A stretch of DNA of 64,000 nt from Prionace glauca (Eukaryota; Chordata; Chondrichthyes; Carcharhiniformes; Carcharhinidae). The notes under the pieces are model-generated. The model was not told the origin of the DNA, did not search any database, and saw only the letters and a program-made list of their open reading frames with translations. The stretch is taken from the NCBI GenBank assembly GCA_037974335.1, contig CM075760.1, forward strand, positions 38,592,182-38,656,181, read 5' to 3'. Positions within the stretch are counted from its first letter, which is position 1; the number at the start of each line of letters is the position of its first letter. Position numbers and translations under genes: made by a program. Of this stretch, positions 22,109-32,729 are shown piece after piece.

Positions 22109-22560
22109 TATCCCAAAAAACTCCACCCGATTGTTATACCAGAATTATCTGTATTAATGTCTGATTTCTCTATGTGTTACATTGTTTCTGACCAATTATT
22201 AGCAGTGGGTCCGAACTGTGAGAGCTGATTCTAGCTTCGGAAAGAGGACAGAATTTCCTTGGAGCAAAAGGAGAACTTTGGACCATGGAAATAAATAGAA
22301 GTGTGCGAATTAATCAAGTTCCACTGCACTTTATTCCCACGGACCAATCGAGTCACAGCATCACAAATGATTTAAAATCCACATATTAGTTTCATATCTA
22401 ACATGTAGAAACACATTCGGGTTAAAAATGGTAAAGACTGGAAACAATGTTATTCACCATGAGCTCTCAATCGCGTGTCTGTTCTAATCCTTACAGTCAG
22501 TCGAAGAAGCAGACTCAAAAATGTTCTTTCAAATACGTTGTCGATGATCACAAATGCATC
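22109..22560. other. Unassigned spacer
   Basis: No coding or repeat signal recognised; precedes a pyrimidine-rich tract. Confidence 0.3.
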
Positions 22561-22938
22561 CATGCCTTTGTCTTTCTCTATACGTTGCTCTGTCTCTCTT
22601 ACTGTCTCTGTACCTCACCCTCAGCCTCCCTCTATCTATCCTCTTCCTCTGTCCCTGCTGCCTCCTCTCAGTCTCACTCTCCTTGTCCTGCTCCATTTCC
22701 ATCTTTCTCTCCCTCCCTCATCGTCTCTGCCCCCTTTTCTTATTGCTCTTTCTCCCTCTACCTCACTACGTTTTTTTTGTGCTTGCTCTGTCCATTATAC
22801 TCGTTCAGGCTCACTCTTTCCCATTCGTTGATGCTCTCTCTCTCTCTCGCTGTATGTCTCTGTTTCTCTTTGTTTCTGACTATTTCCTTCTGCCCTCCCT
22901 TTCTGTCTCCCTTTCCCTCTTAATCTCCCTCTCCCTAT
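22560..22938. repeat. CT-rich low-complexity tract, left part
   Basis: Dense tctctc, ctccct and ctgtctc words; apparent Ser/Leu-rich ORFs here are compositional. It continues at 23,945-24,260 on the far side of a LINE, so the LINE inserted into it. Confidence 0.8.
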
Positions 22939-23944
22939 AAGAGTAGGAGTCTGATGTTGCAGTTGTATAGAACGTTGGTTAGGCCTCACCTGGAGTACTG
23001 CGTCCAGTTCTGGTCGCCGTACTACCGGAAGGATGTAGAGATCCTGGAGAGAGTGCAGAGGGGATTTACCAGGATGTTGCCTGGTATGGAAGGGCTGTCT
23101 TACGAGGAAAGATTGAACGCACTTGGGCTGTTTTCCCTTGAGAGACGTCGGCTGAGGGGGGATCTAATAGAGGTTTATAAGATTATGAAGGGGACAGATA
23201 GAGTAGATGGTGATAAGCTTTTTCCGCTATTAGAAATGGATAGAACGAGGGGTCACGGGCTTAGGGTGAAGGGGGCTAGATGTAAGACTAATATTAGAGG
23301 GCAGTTTTTCACACAAGTGGGGATGTGGAATGCACTGCCGAGTAAGGTGGTGGAAGCAGGCACGGTACGGTTGTTCAAGAGTCATTGGACAGCCACATGA
23401 GCGGTCTACATATAGGGGGATATAGCAGGCCTTATTAAGCATTGTAGGCTTGGGGTCAGTTTTAGCCTCAGGGATATGGAGTCTTTAATAATGAAATTTT
23501 TATCCACAGGCATTTAAGTCCAGCAAGGGGCATGCGGGCGGCAGGTTGTGGTGGGCTGCTCTTGGATATTGTTTCGGGAGTTGCCTACTGCTTCATGTCG
23601 TTGGTGTGCGTAAACTGGACCATCTCGAGGGCATCATGACAGCTCAGAGGCTATCTCTGTTGCTGTGCGGACACATGGATTTGGGCCTGTGTCCATGGGA
23701 GTTTGCGCGTTCTCCCCGTGGTTGCGTGGGTTTCCTCCGGGTGCTCCGGTTTCCTCCCACATCCCAAAAATGTGCTTTTAGGCTGATTGATTGGGTAACA
23801 AATTGTCCCTATATTGGACCTCCCTGATCCTCATACATTAGGCATAGACTAAAATCATGAATAGGTCACTGACCATGGGACGGCGGCGCGGGCTCGTTGG
23901 GCCGAAGGGCCTGTTTCCCGTGCTGTGTTGTTCTTTGTTCTTTG
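22939..23944 (+). mobile_element. CR1-like LINE, family D copy 1, 3' fragment
   Basis: A 148-codon ORF (22,954-23,400) holds the ORF2 C-terminus: RPHLEYCVQFWSPYYRKDVE, RMLPGMEGLSYEERLNALG and TNIRGQFFTQ; a short deletion follows FFTQ relative to copy 2, shifting VVGMWNALP slightly. The 3' UTR (23,450-23,944) carries a V-SINE-like central domain at about 23,675-23,775 and ends in TTCTTTGTTC repeats. It splits a CT-rich tract. Confidence 0.85.
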
Positions 23945-24260
23945 TTCTCTCCCTTTGCTATTACATCCTCCCAACTGTCTTCCTATGTCTCTGTTTCTCA
24001 TTCTGTGTCCACCCACCTCACCGTTTCCCCCACTCGCTGTCTCTGTTTCTCTCACTCTGTGAGTCTCTCTCTGTCTTTGTCCTTCCTCTCTGTCTGCCTC
24101 TGTATTTTTTTCACTGTATCTATTATAAACTCTTACAAAATCTGTCGCTCTCCAGGTCTTTCTGTCCTTCCCTCTCTCTGTCAATCTCCGTCTCTCTATC
24201 ACTTTCACTGTTAATCACATTGCCCACTCTCTCGATCTGTCACTCCTTCTGTCTCTGTGA
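23945..24260. repeat. CT-rich low-complexity tract, right part
   Basis: Continuation of the tract at 22,560-22,938 beyond the LINE. It lies immediately downstream of the GPCR gene that ends at 24,318 on the minus strand. Confidence 0.75.
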
Positions 24261-24317
24261 GGCTGTTTTATTACTTACATTATGAACGCCAAACAGGAAG
24301 AGGCAGGGGTCTTGTGG

Positions 24318-25228
24318 TTATAGTTTCATCTCAGAGTGTAAAAGTTGAAGAATTGCAGTAAGGGGGTATTTCAGCAGATTTGTTAGCTGTTGTCTGAAGT
24401 GAGTCTGTGTCACTGCATAAATCGCAGTATTTGTGCAGCAACTTGTGAGTTGCAGCATGAGGCCCATATCCATAACAAAAATATCTAACCACACCGACTG
24501 ATAGCCCAAATCATATATCCGTATCCATGTTGAATAAACCATTAATGTTGACCATAAAAGGATGAAATTGGCTGAGATAACGAACAGTAAAATGATGGAT
24601 TTTCTTCGACTCTCCATCTCTGAGTCTCTAGGATTCTCCCCAGAGTGAGCGCGGAGTCTTCTGCGGGTTCTGCTGCTCACTAAAATGTGTTTGACGGTGA
24701 GGACATTCAACAGTAGAATCAGGATGAATGGGACACACGGGGTTAGAATGTTGTGGAGGAACTCGATTGTTATCCAGACCCAAGATCCCACAACGTTCAT
24801 TGTGTAATCACAAAACCAGGGGAAGTTCACCAGTCGATATCGATTTAATAACATAAAATACCAGAAAATGTTCTTTAAACAGCTCAGCACAGTCACTGTT
24901 CCCAGAACCACAGCCGCCGATTTCTCAGTACAATATTTACTTTTCAGCTTGGGGCAGCAAATGGCCACAAATCGATCAAAGGTGAAAGTGACAGTGAACC
25001 AGACTGAACAGTCAGTAGCTGCATAAAGCAGGACAGCGTGGATGTTACACACAGGGAGAGACAGCAGGAAATAAAACTGTTCATGATAAACAATGGAAAT
25101 GTGTCTCAATATCAGGTCGAGGATAACGACCAGCAGATCCCCCACTGACATGGCCACCAGGTAACGACTGACACATTTGGACAGACCACAGTTTCTGCTC
25201 GTCAATGTCACAATTGTGATTATGTTCA
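24318..25228 (-). CDS. GPR139-like class A GPCR, exon 2 (gene 1)
   Basis: Minus-strand exon after acceptor cctgacag, entering in phase so that exon 1's last G plus TG makes Val (GVP-VNIITIV). With exon 1 it gives about 319 residues. Seen in order: TM1 end VNIITIVTL; TM2 YLVAMSVGDLLVVIL; TM3 entry cysteine in LPVCNIHAVLL; DRF in place of DRY (FTFDRFVAICC); ECL2 cysteine in PWFCDY; TM5 LTPCVPFILILLLNVLTV; basic ICL3 (SSRTRRRLRAHSGEN, MESRRKSIILLF); TM6 FILLW; TM7 CTNTAIYAVTQ replacing NPxxY. These features fit the GPR139/GPR142-type family as it appears in sharks. No frameshift or stop. Ligand unknown from sequence; GPR139 itself responds to aromatic amino acids in mammals. Confidence 0.88.
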
Positions 25229-25371
25229 CTGTCAGGACGGGAAATAAAGAATAAAATTAGACATGATTCAGGGGAAGACATTACCATTTAGACTGAAGAT
25301 GGGTTCAACTATACATACATTAAAAAAATGCACACACACACACACAATCACTTAAACCCTTTTGTTTAATC

Positions 25372-25535
25372 CAGCACGTCTTTTAGAGTGTGAGAGGAAA
25401 GTAGAGCATCTGGAGTAAACCTGTACACAAAGAGAATGTACAAACTCAACACAGACCGTGGCCCAAAGCTGGAACTAAACCCAGGTCCCTGATACTGTGA
25501 GTCAGCAGTGCTAACCACTGTGCCACCGTACTGCT
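25372..25535 (-). mobile_element. V-SINE partial, minus strand
   Basis: The complement of the tRNA-like head ('cagcagtgctaaccactgtg', 'ccaggtccctgat') and part of the V-domain ('gtgtgagaggaaagtagagc') can be read. It lies in the intron of GPCR gene 1 next to a short CA run at 25,330-25,347. Confidence 0.65.
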
Positions 25536-25559
25536 CAAATGTATACATTTGGTAGTAGC

Positions 25560-26115
25560 ACAAATGTATACATTTGGGAGAGAGCTTTTCAGGGAGTCCT
25601 CAACATTGTCCCTCATTCAGATACAGGTAAATAGTCCCTCGACCTGTGGAGGATTTGGAGGGTAAGAAGGCTGAGGGAGTGAACCCTGACAGAAAATCCT
25701 GTTTGGAGTCCTGTAGGTGGTAATCTGTTGTCTCTAAGACAGCTTAGTGACAACTCCCACAACAGAACTGGTACCAAACACTGCTGGTGTGACCCTTTCC
25801 TCTGGACAATACTAACCAGTTGGCAGAGGGAGATCCTGATGCCTTTATAGCAGAGAATCTCTATTATCTTTACAAAAACAAAATGTGCTCTGGAGAGGGC
25901 ACCACAGCATTCTGGCCACCGTTAGGAAGCAATCGTAGTAATCTAACACTCGATTGGCACAGAACAACAAGCATCAATGTTTGCTTTCAATAGTGGATGA
26001 AAACTTCAGGATTCGGTGAATAGCTGTCATCCATAATACTCAGTGCAATTGCTGCTGTCCCACTTTGATATATTGGAACGTACAGCTCCATGAGTCCTCT
26101 CTCGGCAGGAAGTTT
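25560..26115. other. GPCR gene 1 intron, unassigned
   Basis: No coding or repeat signal recognised beyond the flanking SINE. Confidence 0.3.
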
Positions 26116-26117
26116 CC

Positions 26118-26560
26118 CAATCTATGCACCAGGTAAAAACTCAAACAAAGACCAGTACCAAAGGAAAGTCAAACAGGCTGCCTAATCACTGTTGTTCGGT
26201 GACTCTGACTCTGGCATTCAATATTATGAAATGTATCAAAAAGTTAGTCATGGCATGCATCAGCTCTGGCTTCCCCGATTGCCTAGATCCACTACAGTTC
26301 ACCTACATTCACAACAGGTCCAAAAATGCCAGCTCTCTGACCCTACAGTCAACCCTGTAACACCGATTCGTGTTTATCGACTACAGGTCAGCCTGCAATA
26401 CCATTATCCTCCGAAACTCATGTCTAAAATCTGTAGCCTGGGGCTTGGTTCCTGTTTCTGCAATTTGATCCTGAACTTCCTGATGCCTCCTCCCAATCCC
26501 CACCAATCACATGCAGAGTGGCAGCAGGGACCACCCCACCTCACAGACAGCGTGTAGGGT
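26118..26560 (+). mobile_element. L2-type LINE fragment
   Basis: Plus-strand frames read MKCIKKLVMACISSGFPDCL, DPLQFTYIHNRS, FIDYRSACNTII and LMSKICSLGLGSCFCNLILN, which match the RT region of L2-type elements (KCFEKLV, DPLQFAYRPNRS, FIDYSSAFNTI). A related copy is at 62.0-63.4 kb on the minus strand. Old and frameshifted. Confidence 0.7.
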
Positions 26561-27086
26561 GGTAACGGAACCCTCTGCTATCCAGCAATTGCGTTCAGAG
26601 TCGGCCTCACTACCTGCAGGCTCCGCTTGTGTAGACCCCACCACCTCATCCCCCACGCCCTGGTACTGTCCGGTGGACATTACCTATGGGGCACCGACCT
26701 TTGCCCTTGACCTTGCCTGGTACCCTCAATGGCCTTCAGTTCTATCGGCGAGGAGATCACGATTTGTCCTCGTACATGGACCTCGTACATGTCCTCGTAT
26801 TTGTCCTCACTGTTCACAACCTTTTCTGGTGAGGCTGCAAAGGCAAGTGTGTCACCCAATTCTACCGCAAAATTTAATTAAATGTGTTTCAAAATAAATT
26901 TCAATTATATATCCAGCCCCCTGCCAGAAATCGGCAGGAGACTCAATCCGCTGCATATCCATTGCTGGTAAAGGTTGCAAGAGGCGAGAATTCGGGCGTG
27001 GACCTGAGTTCTAGGCTGTCACGCAGTTTTACTGCTCACCCCGTCATCAATGGGCACAACAGTAGTTGTGAACCCGCCACAACCCC
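26561..27086. other. GPCR gene 1 intron, unassigned
   Basis: Contains an internal echo of 'cctcgtacatg' at about 26,770-26,795 and nothing with gene-like character. Confidence 0.3.
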
Positions 27087-27088
27087 CT

Positions 27089-27124
<36 letters not shown>
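27087..27124. repeat. (TG)n microsatellite
   Basis: About 18 uninterrupted TG dinucleotides. Confidence 0.95.
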
Positions 27125-27125
<1 letters not shown>

Positions 27126-27289
27126 AAGAGAACACAGTAGGAGTGTTCCAAAGTATGTGTTGTCCTATTCTTTAATCTGCATGTGAGTGGGAGTAAGTGT
27201 TAAAGCCTGATTGCTTCTGTCAACAAATGTGTGTATTAATGTATGTGTGTTTGGGAGTGACTGCGTGTTTGTGTTCCTGCTACTCTAGG

Positions 27290-27575
27290 AGAGCTTGTAG
27301 TGGCACAGGGGATAGCATTGTTGCTTCACAGCAGCACAGGTTCTTGTTCAATTCCAGACTTGGCCACTATCTGTGCAGAGTCTGCACGTTCTCTGTGTGT
27401 CTCTGTGGGTTTCATCCTGGTGTTTCCATTTCCTCCCACACTCTGAAGGTTGTGCTGGTTAGGTGCATTGGCCATGCTATATCTCCATCAGTGTACAGCT
27501 GGAATGTCTTGGGGATTTTCAAAGTTATTTCATTGCAACGTTAATGTTCTCATATTTGTGAAACTAATGATTAAA
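27290..27575 (+). mobile_element. Old V-SINE, alternative tail type
   Basis: Degenerate head ('gtggcacaggggatagcatt'), V-domain ('tctgcacgttctctgtgtgt', 'tttcctcccacactctgaag') and a tail 'tttcattgcaacgttaatg' that matches the second V-SINE tail type at 41.8 and 63.95 kb, not the CR1 tail. Confidence 0.7.
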
Positions 27576-28080
27576 CGTTACAAAACATGTTCTCTCTCCG
27601 GTGAGTACTTGCAGTGCACACATGGTCATTAAAATGGATTCTGCAGCCTGCTGACTGGGTGGGCGATTAGCAGTGAAATGGTGTTATGTAGAGAGGGTAA
27701 AAAGGATTCTGTCTCATTCTTTTACTTACAAAGGAATAGTGTTTGAGTTCACATGCCTATGGAATGTCACAGCACACAGAAGACATCCCAGCCCATAGGC
27801 CCTAAGACAATTGTCAGTGGCTGAAATAATTAATAACTGGATACAGTGATTCAACGGAGACCACAAGAGCAGCAAACCCAGTGCAGTAAATGAGAAGAAA
27901 ATCAAAATATTTAAACACCCTTTCGAGAATTAGGAAGTGGACACAGGGGATGGGACATAACAGCCTCACTCTTCCTGAAGCTACAAAATCCTACCCGTGT
28001 TCAACAGACCTTCCCATGCTCAGCCCGTTGCCTGCTCTGATTCCCATGGTAGACGGGCTGGTTCAATTCCAGCCAGGGAC
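27576..28080. other. GPCR gene 1 intron, proximal part
   Basis: No feature recognised apart from the exon 1 donor at its end (minus strand). Confidence 0.3.
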
Positions 28081-28084
28081 TTAC

Positions 28085-28133
28085 CTGGAACACCAACAAT
28101 CGCCAAGAGGGGATAGTAAAAGTATTGAATCAT
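28085..28133 (-). CDS. GPR139-like GPCR, exon 1 (gene 1)
   Basis: The frame MIQYFYYPLLAIVGVP ends at a GTAAGT donor (GTAA at 28,081-28,084) and joins exon 2, 2.86 kb away, in phase. It supplies the start of TM1 (YYPLLAIVGVP matches YYPILAAIGVP in gene 2). The ATG at 28,131-28,133 gives a very short N-terminus. The same frame stays open to 28,535, and upstream ATGs would add an N-terminal extension that includes 14-residue repeats (MDWNVPTMDQNLG type). Start choice is uncertain. Confidence 0.75.
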
Positions 28134-28214
28134 CTTCAGCAGATATCCAATTCGATCAGCTGATGTTATCCACCAATGATCTGAAGTAAACCAAACAATC
28201 CAATAGGATAAACT

Positions 28215-28400
28215 CCTGTCCGTGGTCGCAACATTCCAATCCATTATTCCCAGATTCTGATCCATTGTTGGAACATTCCAATCCATTGTTCCCAAATTCT
28301 GAATCATTGTTGAAACATTCCAATCCATCGCTTCCAGATTCTGATCCACTAATGGATCATTCCAATCCATTACTCTAAGTTTCTGATCTCGCCTCTCCCT
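28215..28400. repeat. 42-bp tandem repeat upstream of GPCR gene 1
   Basis: About four units containing 'aacattccaatccattgttc' and 'ccagattctgat'. On the minus strand each 42-bp unit is 14 codons (MDWN..T.DQNLG.) in the same frame as receptor exon 1. Either 5' UTR minisatellite or an extended N-terminus. Confidence 0.75.
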
Positions 28401-28689
28401 CCCTCTCTCTCCACAGCCGCTGATCTCTGTTAGCGTCGGAGTTGTCGCTCCTGCTGACTCAATGGGACAACACATTGAATGGAATCCCTTATTAATGGAA
28501 GAGCGAAATCCCTCAGGCACACTAATCAGATCCATGGAGACTCACATCAATTACAGTCACGAAACAAACAGTTTCACTTAACCCCCTTCAATCCAACAGT
28601 TTTTATACCCAAAGTAGAACATTTATAACCTACATGAGGTGTTGAGGGTCAGGGAATTAGAAATAATGAAGGAACTGACAGCAAATCTT

Positions 28690-29510
28690 TCGATATTAAT
28701 TCTATATAACAGAAGTCCCTCTGTTAGGGTTCATTTCGAGAGGACTGGAATACAAAGAAGGGGAGTACTGCCGAGGTTTTATAAGTCAGGCCAATTCGGA
28801 ATATTGACAGCAATTTTGGGCCCCATATCTAGGGAAGGATCTGCTGGCCTTGGAGAGGGTCCAGAGGAGTTTCACAAAAATGATCCGGGGAATAAAATAC
28901 TTGATACATGAGTAGAATCTGAGGACTCTGGGTCTGTAGTTAATAGAGTCTGGAAGGATGAGGAATGAGATCTCATGCAATCTTACAGTATAATGAAAGG
29001 CCTGGATAGAGTGCACTTGTGAAAGATGTTTCCATTCGTAGGAGAGACAGGAAGGCAAAACCTCAGAGGAAAGAGTCCGTCCTTTAGAACTGTGATGTGG
29101 AAATGCCAGCGTTGGACTGGCATAGGCACAGTGAGAAGTCTCACAACGCCAGTAGGCCACTGACCTGATGAAGGAGCAGCATTCCGAAAGCTCGTAATTC
29201 CAAATGAGCTTGTGGGACTTTAACCAGCTGTTGTGAAGACTTCTTACTTTAAAATTGCGATGAGGAGGAATTTCTTCAGTCAGAGGCTTGTAAATCTGTG
29301 TAATTCATTGCCACACAAGACTGTAGAGGCCAGGTCTCCGAGTGTATTTAAGAAAGAGATAGATAAGTTCGTGACTGGTAAAGGGATCAAAGGTTACGGG
29401 GCAAAAGAAACGGTAGAATGGGTTTGAGGAACTTCTCAGCCATCATTGAATGGTAGAGCCGGCTCGATGAGCCTAATGGCCTAATTCTATTCCTATGTTT
29501 TATTGGTGTA
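28690..29510 (+). mobile_element. CR1-like LINE 3' fragment (another subfamily), split by an insertion
   Basis: Before the insertion: 'aattttgggccccatatcta', and frames resembling LERVQRSFTKMIRGI. After it, 29,233-29,427 gives MRRNFFSQRLVNLCNSLPHK and PSVFKKEIDKFV, and a tail 'gctcgatgagcctaatggcc'. Positions 29,095-29,240 are a different element. Confidence 0.75.
29090..29245 (+). mobile_element. Short non-autonomous element with inverted ends
   Basis: Left end 'tgccagcgttggactggcat', 'agtgagaagtctcacaac'; right end 'aaggagcagcattccgaaag', 'gggactttaacc' and 'gttgtgaagacttctta'. The ends are partly inverted copies. The same end sequences bound the GIY-YIG-type elements at 50.35 and 53.5 kb, so this looks like an internally deleted relative. 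Flanks 'ctttagaactgtgatg' and 'ctttaaaattgcgatg' are a probable diverged target duplication in the LINE. Confidence 0.7.
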
Positions 29511-29829
29511 TGGTTATGATGGCTGTGGGTTAAAGATGTGGTTAGCGTTAATCGGGATTGATATAGGCTGCTACATCCAGGCTCTACGCACTCTTATTTA
29601 CAGTTTATGTACAGAACAATTTTAGTAAAGAACTTCACACAGATCAATATCTCAGCATTACAGTCTTAGCGAGAGTCATCTGATAGAACTATCTCCCAGT
29701 GTCACGTACAGTTCATTCTGGGCAAGAGATTTCACATTGAACTATTTCTCAGTGTCACGCACAGGAGAACCATATCAAGAGGCTTCACATCAAACTTTCA
29801 CGTCAATTTCTATTCTGAAGTTGTAAGGA
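29511..29829. other. Unassigned spacer before a minisatellite
   Basis: Two related 40-60 bp pieces ('gtcacgtacagttcattctg' and 'gtcacgcacaggagaacc') suggest old tandem repeats; no gene seen. Confidence 0.3.
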
Positions 29830-30350
29830 GACAAGAGTGAGTTGAGGAGAGTGTGGGAGAAGGACACTGGGACACTTAAACAGAGTCAGTAGCACCTCGA
29901 GGAGACTGTGAGAGGGGGACACTAGGACAGATAGTCAGCACAATGAGGTGACTCTGAGGGGGACACTGGGACAGTGGGACAGGAAAGCAGTACCTTGAGA
30001 AAAGAGTGAGAGTGGGACACTGACACACTGGGACAGGAAAGCAGCACCTTGAAGACAGTGTGAGACGGAGACACTGGCACACTGGGACAGGAAAGCAGCA
30101 CCTTGAAGAGAGGGGGATAGTGGGACAACGGGAGAGAGAAGCAACACCTTGAGGAGAGTGTGAGAGGGGAGGTCACTGGGACACCAGGGCAGAGAGTCAG
30201 CATCTTGAGGAGATTATCAGGGGAGGGCACTGGGACACTGGAATCGAGAGTCAACACCTTGAGGAGACTGTGAGAAGGGCTCACTGTGACACTGGCATGA
30301 ACAGTCAGCACCTTGAGGAAAGTGTGAGAGGGGGTCACTGGGGCAGACAG
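29830..30350. repeat. Minisatellite, roughly 55-65 bp unit, upstream of Ig unit 2
   Basis: Eight or so units built from 'gggacactgggacaggaaag', 'cagcaccttgaggaga' and 'gtgtgagaggggg' with length variation. Purine-rich on the plus strand. It ends just before the duplicated Ig unit starts at 30,360; unit 1 has no counterpart, so it marks the duplication boundary. Confidence 0.85.
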
Positions 30351-30659
30351 TCAGCACATTGACCAGAAAAGTAGATCAGTTGGGCCGAATGGCATGATTC
30401 AGTGCTGTGGACTTTCTGAAACTCTCCAGTCCGCCCCCCTGAGTTATTTGAGAAAACAAATTGTGTTCACCTCTCCTCCAAGCTGGGAATCAAAAATGGG
30501 AACATTTAAAATCAAAAGTGAAACACATTTTCCTGATATCTAACCAGCGGTTTGTCTCCAGAATTCTCCAGTTTATTGACTTTATTGTACATTTTCTGCA
30601 GATCCAAATCCGCGGGAAACGTTGGTCTCTGTCCTCCTGCCCTCAGCAGAAGACGTCTC

Positions 30660-32355
30660 ATAAGAACATAAGAAATAGGAGCAGGAGTAGGCCATCTAGC
30701 CCTTCGAGCCTGCCCCGCCATTCAATAAGATCATGGCTGATCTGTCGCTGCTCAGTTCCACTTTCCCGCTTTCTCCCCATAACCCTTAATCCCTTCTCTT
30801 ATCAAAAACCCATCAACCCGCTTCTTAAAAATATTTAGCGAGGCAGCATCCACCACTTCAACGGGCAGAGAATTCCAGAGATTCACCACCCTTTGAGTGA
30901 AGAAGTTGCTCCTCAACTCCGTTCTAAACCGCCTCCCCTTTATCTTGAGGCTGTGCCCCCTAGTCCTACTGTCTTTTTTGAGCGGGAAGAGTCTCTCCAC
31001 CTCTATCCTATCCATCCCATTCATCATCTTATACGTCTCAATGAGATCTCCCCTCATTCTTCTAAACTCTAACGAGTACAAGCCCAGTTTATTCAGCCTC
31101 TCCTCATAGCTCAACCCCCTCAACTCCGGTATCAGCCGAGTAAACCTCCTCTGCACTCCCTCCAAGGCCAAAATATCTTTGCGCAGGTGCGGCGCCCAAA
31201 ACTGCACACAGTACTCCAGCTGCGGCCTCACCAGTGCCCTATACAGCTGCAGCAAGACCTCCCTACTTTTATATTCAATCCCCCTCGCTATGAAGGCCAG
31301 CATCCCATTCGCCTTCCTGACCACCTGCTGCACCTGCAAGCTGGGTTTTTGCGACTCATGCACAAGGACCCCGAGGTCCCTCTGCACCGTCGCCTGCTGC
31401 AGTTTTTCGCCCCGTAAGTAATAGTCCTTCCTACCATTCTTCCTACCAAAGTGGACCACCTCACACTTGCCAACATTAAATTCCATTTGCCACTTCCTGG
31501 CCCATTCGCCCAGCCTATCTAGATCCTTCTGCAGACTCTCCACACCCTCCGCACAGTTTGCCGTTCCCCCAATCTTGGTGTCATCAGCAACTTTCGACAC
31601 CCTACACTCGGTTCCCTCCTCCAGATTATCTATATAAATGGTAAAAAGCTGAGGCCCCAGCACCGACCCCTGGGGCACCCCACTCGTCACCATCCGCCAA
31701 TCCGAATAGCACACGTTGACCCCCACTCTCTGCCTCTTATTTGACAACCAATCCTCTATCCACGCTAACACCCTACCCCCAACTCCATGTCCCCTGACCT
31801 TCTGCAATAACCTCTTGTGAGGTACTTTGGTCAAACGCTTTCTGAAAATCTGGAAAGACCACATCCACCGGCTCTCCTCTATCCACTGCCCCAGACACAT
31901 CCTCAGAGAACTCCAGTAAATTTGTCAGACACGACTTCCCTTTAATGAAACCGTGCTGGGTCTGCTCTATCAAGCAATTCCCTTCAAGATGCCTCGCAAT
32001 TTCCACCTTAATGACAGATTCTAACATTTTACCAATCACAGACGTTAAACTAACTGGCCTATAATTCCCCGCCTTTTGCCTGGCACCCTTCTTAAACAAC
32101 GGCGTAACATTAGCCGTTTTCCAATCATCTGGCACTTCCCCGGATTCCAGCGACGTCTGGAAAATAACCACCAAGGCATCCACTATCACCTCCGCCATTT
32201 CTTTCAGAACCCTCGGATGCATTTCATCCGGTCCTGGGGACTTGTCCACAATCAGCCCCTCCAGTCTGTCGAGCACCGCCTCTCTAGTAACAGTAATGTC
32301 ATTAAGACCCTCCAGTCCTACCACCTTTTCATCGCTAACACCCGGCAAGTTATTC
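30660..32355 (-). mobile_element. CR1-like LINE, family A copy 2, inside the C4 exon
   Basis: The minus strand carries a 382-codon RT ORF (30,752-31,900) and an N-terminal RT piece (31,773-32,357, [27 protein letters not shown]) separated by one frameshift near 31,800-31,900. Tail repeats TTCTTATG lie at 30,660-30,680. It is only modestly diverged from the intact copy at 43.1 kb, so the insertion is relatively young. Confidence 0.9.
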
Positions 32356-32634
32356 ACGTCTCCGCTCAGAGATTCGTCTCCCTCAGCTGCTTAGTGGGAG
32401 GTTTCTCCCCCCGAGAGATCTTCGTCAAGTGGACCGTCAACGACAAGCCGGTGAATCCCGGGAACTACAGGAACACCGAGGTGGTGGCGGAGAACGGCAA
32501 TAGCTCCTTCTTCACATACAGCCTGTTATCCATTGCAGCAGAGGAATGGTCCAGCGGCGCTTCTTACTCCTGTGTGGTGGGACATGAAGCCATCCCCTTG
32601 AAGATCATCAACAGAACAGTTGACAAATCCAGCG

Positions 32635-32640
32635 GTAAAC
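32635..32640 (+). promoter_or_regulatory. Membrane-form splice donor inside C4, unit 2
   Basis: Same agcg/gtaaac context and phase as in unit 1, pairing with TM1 at 36,317. Confidence 0.7.
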
Positions 32641-32723
32641 CCAGTTTTGTGAACATTTCCCTTGCACTGATGGACACTGTTAATTCATGTCAATGAGAAT
32701 CACTCGGTTACATTAAAACCTTC

Positions 32724-32729
32724 AATAAA
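32724..32729 (+). terminator. Poly(A) signal of the secreted form, unit 2
   Basis: AATAAA 26 bp after the secreted stop, matching unit 1. Confidence 0.6.

Larger units (their letters stand above)
30602..32698 (+). pseudogene. IgM-type C4 exon, unit 2, split by a LINE
   Basis: The exon starts after attttctgcag with [18 protein letters not shown], is cut at 30,659 by a family A LINE, and resumes at 32,363 with [43 protein letters not shown] and [12 protein letters not shown]. Both domain cysteines are present here. The secreted tail is complete: [15 protein letters not shown] then TGA at 32,696-32,698, with the N-glycosylation site NIS and the penultimate cysteine used for IgM polymerisation. 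ACGTCTC is duplicated on both sides of the insertion. The 1.7 kb LINE makes a normal product impossible. Confidence 0.88.

Noticed and set aside
22447-22940. Ser/Leu-rich ORFs resembling membrane proteins
   Set aside because: They lie in a CT-rich low-complexity tract interrupted by a LINE, and all frames look alike.
26511-26897. 128-codon Pro/Ser-rich ORF
   Set aside because: It begins inside an L2-type fragment and has no family resemblance or splice signals.
29830-30350. Purine-rich tandem repeat upstream of an Ig constant exon as a possible class-switch region
   Set aside because: It lacks the dense AGCT-type hotspots of switch regions, has no counterpart before unit 1, and is followed by a lone C4 exon.
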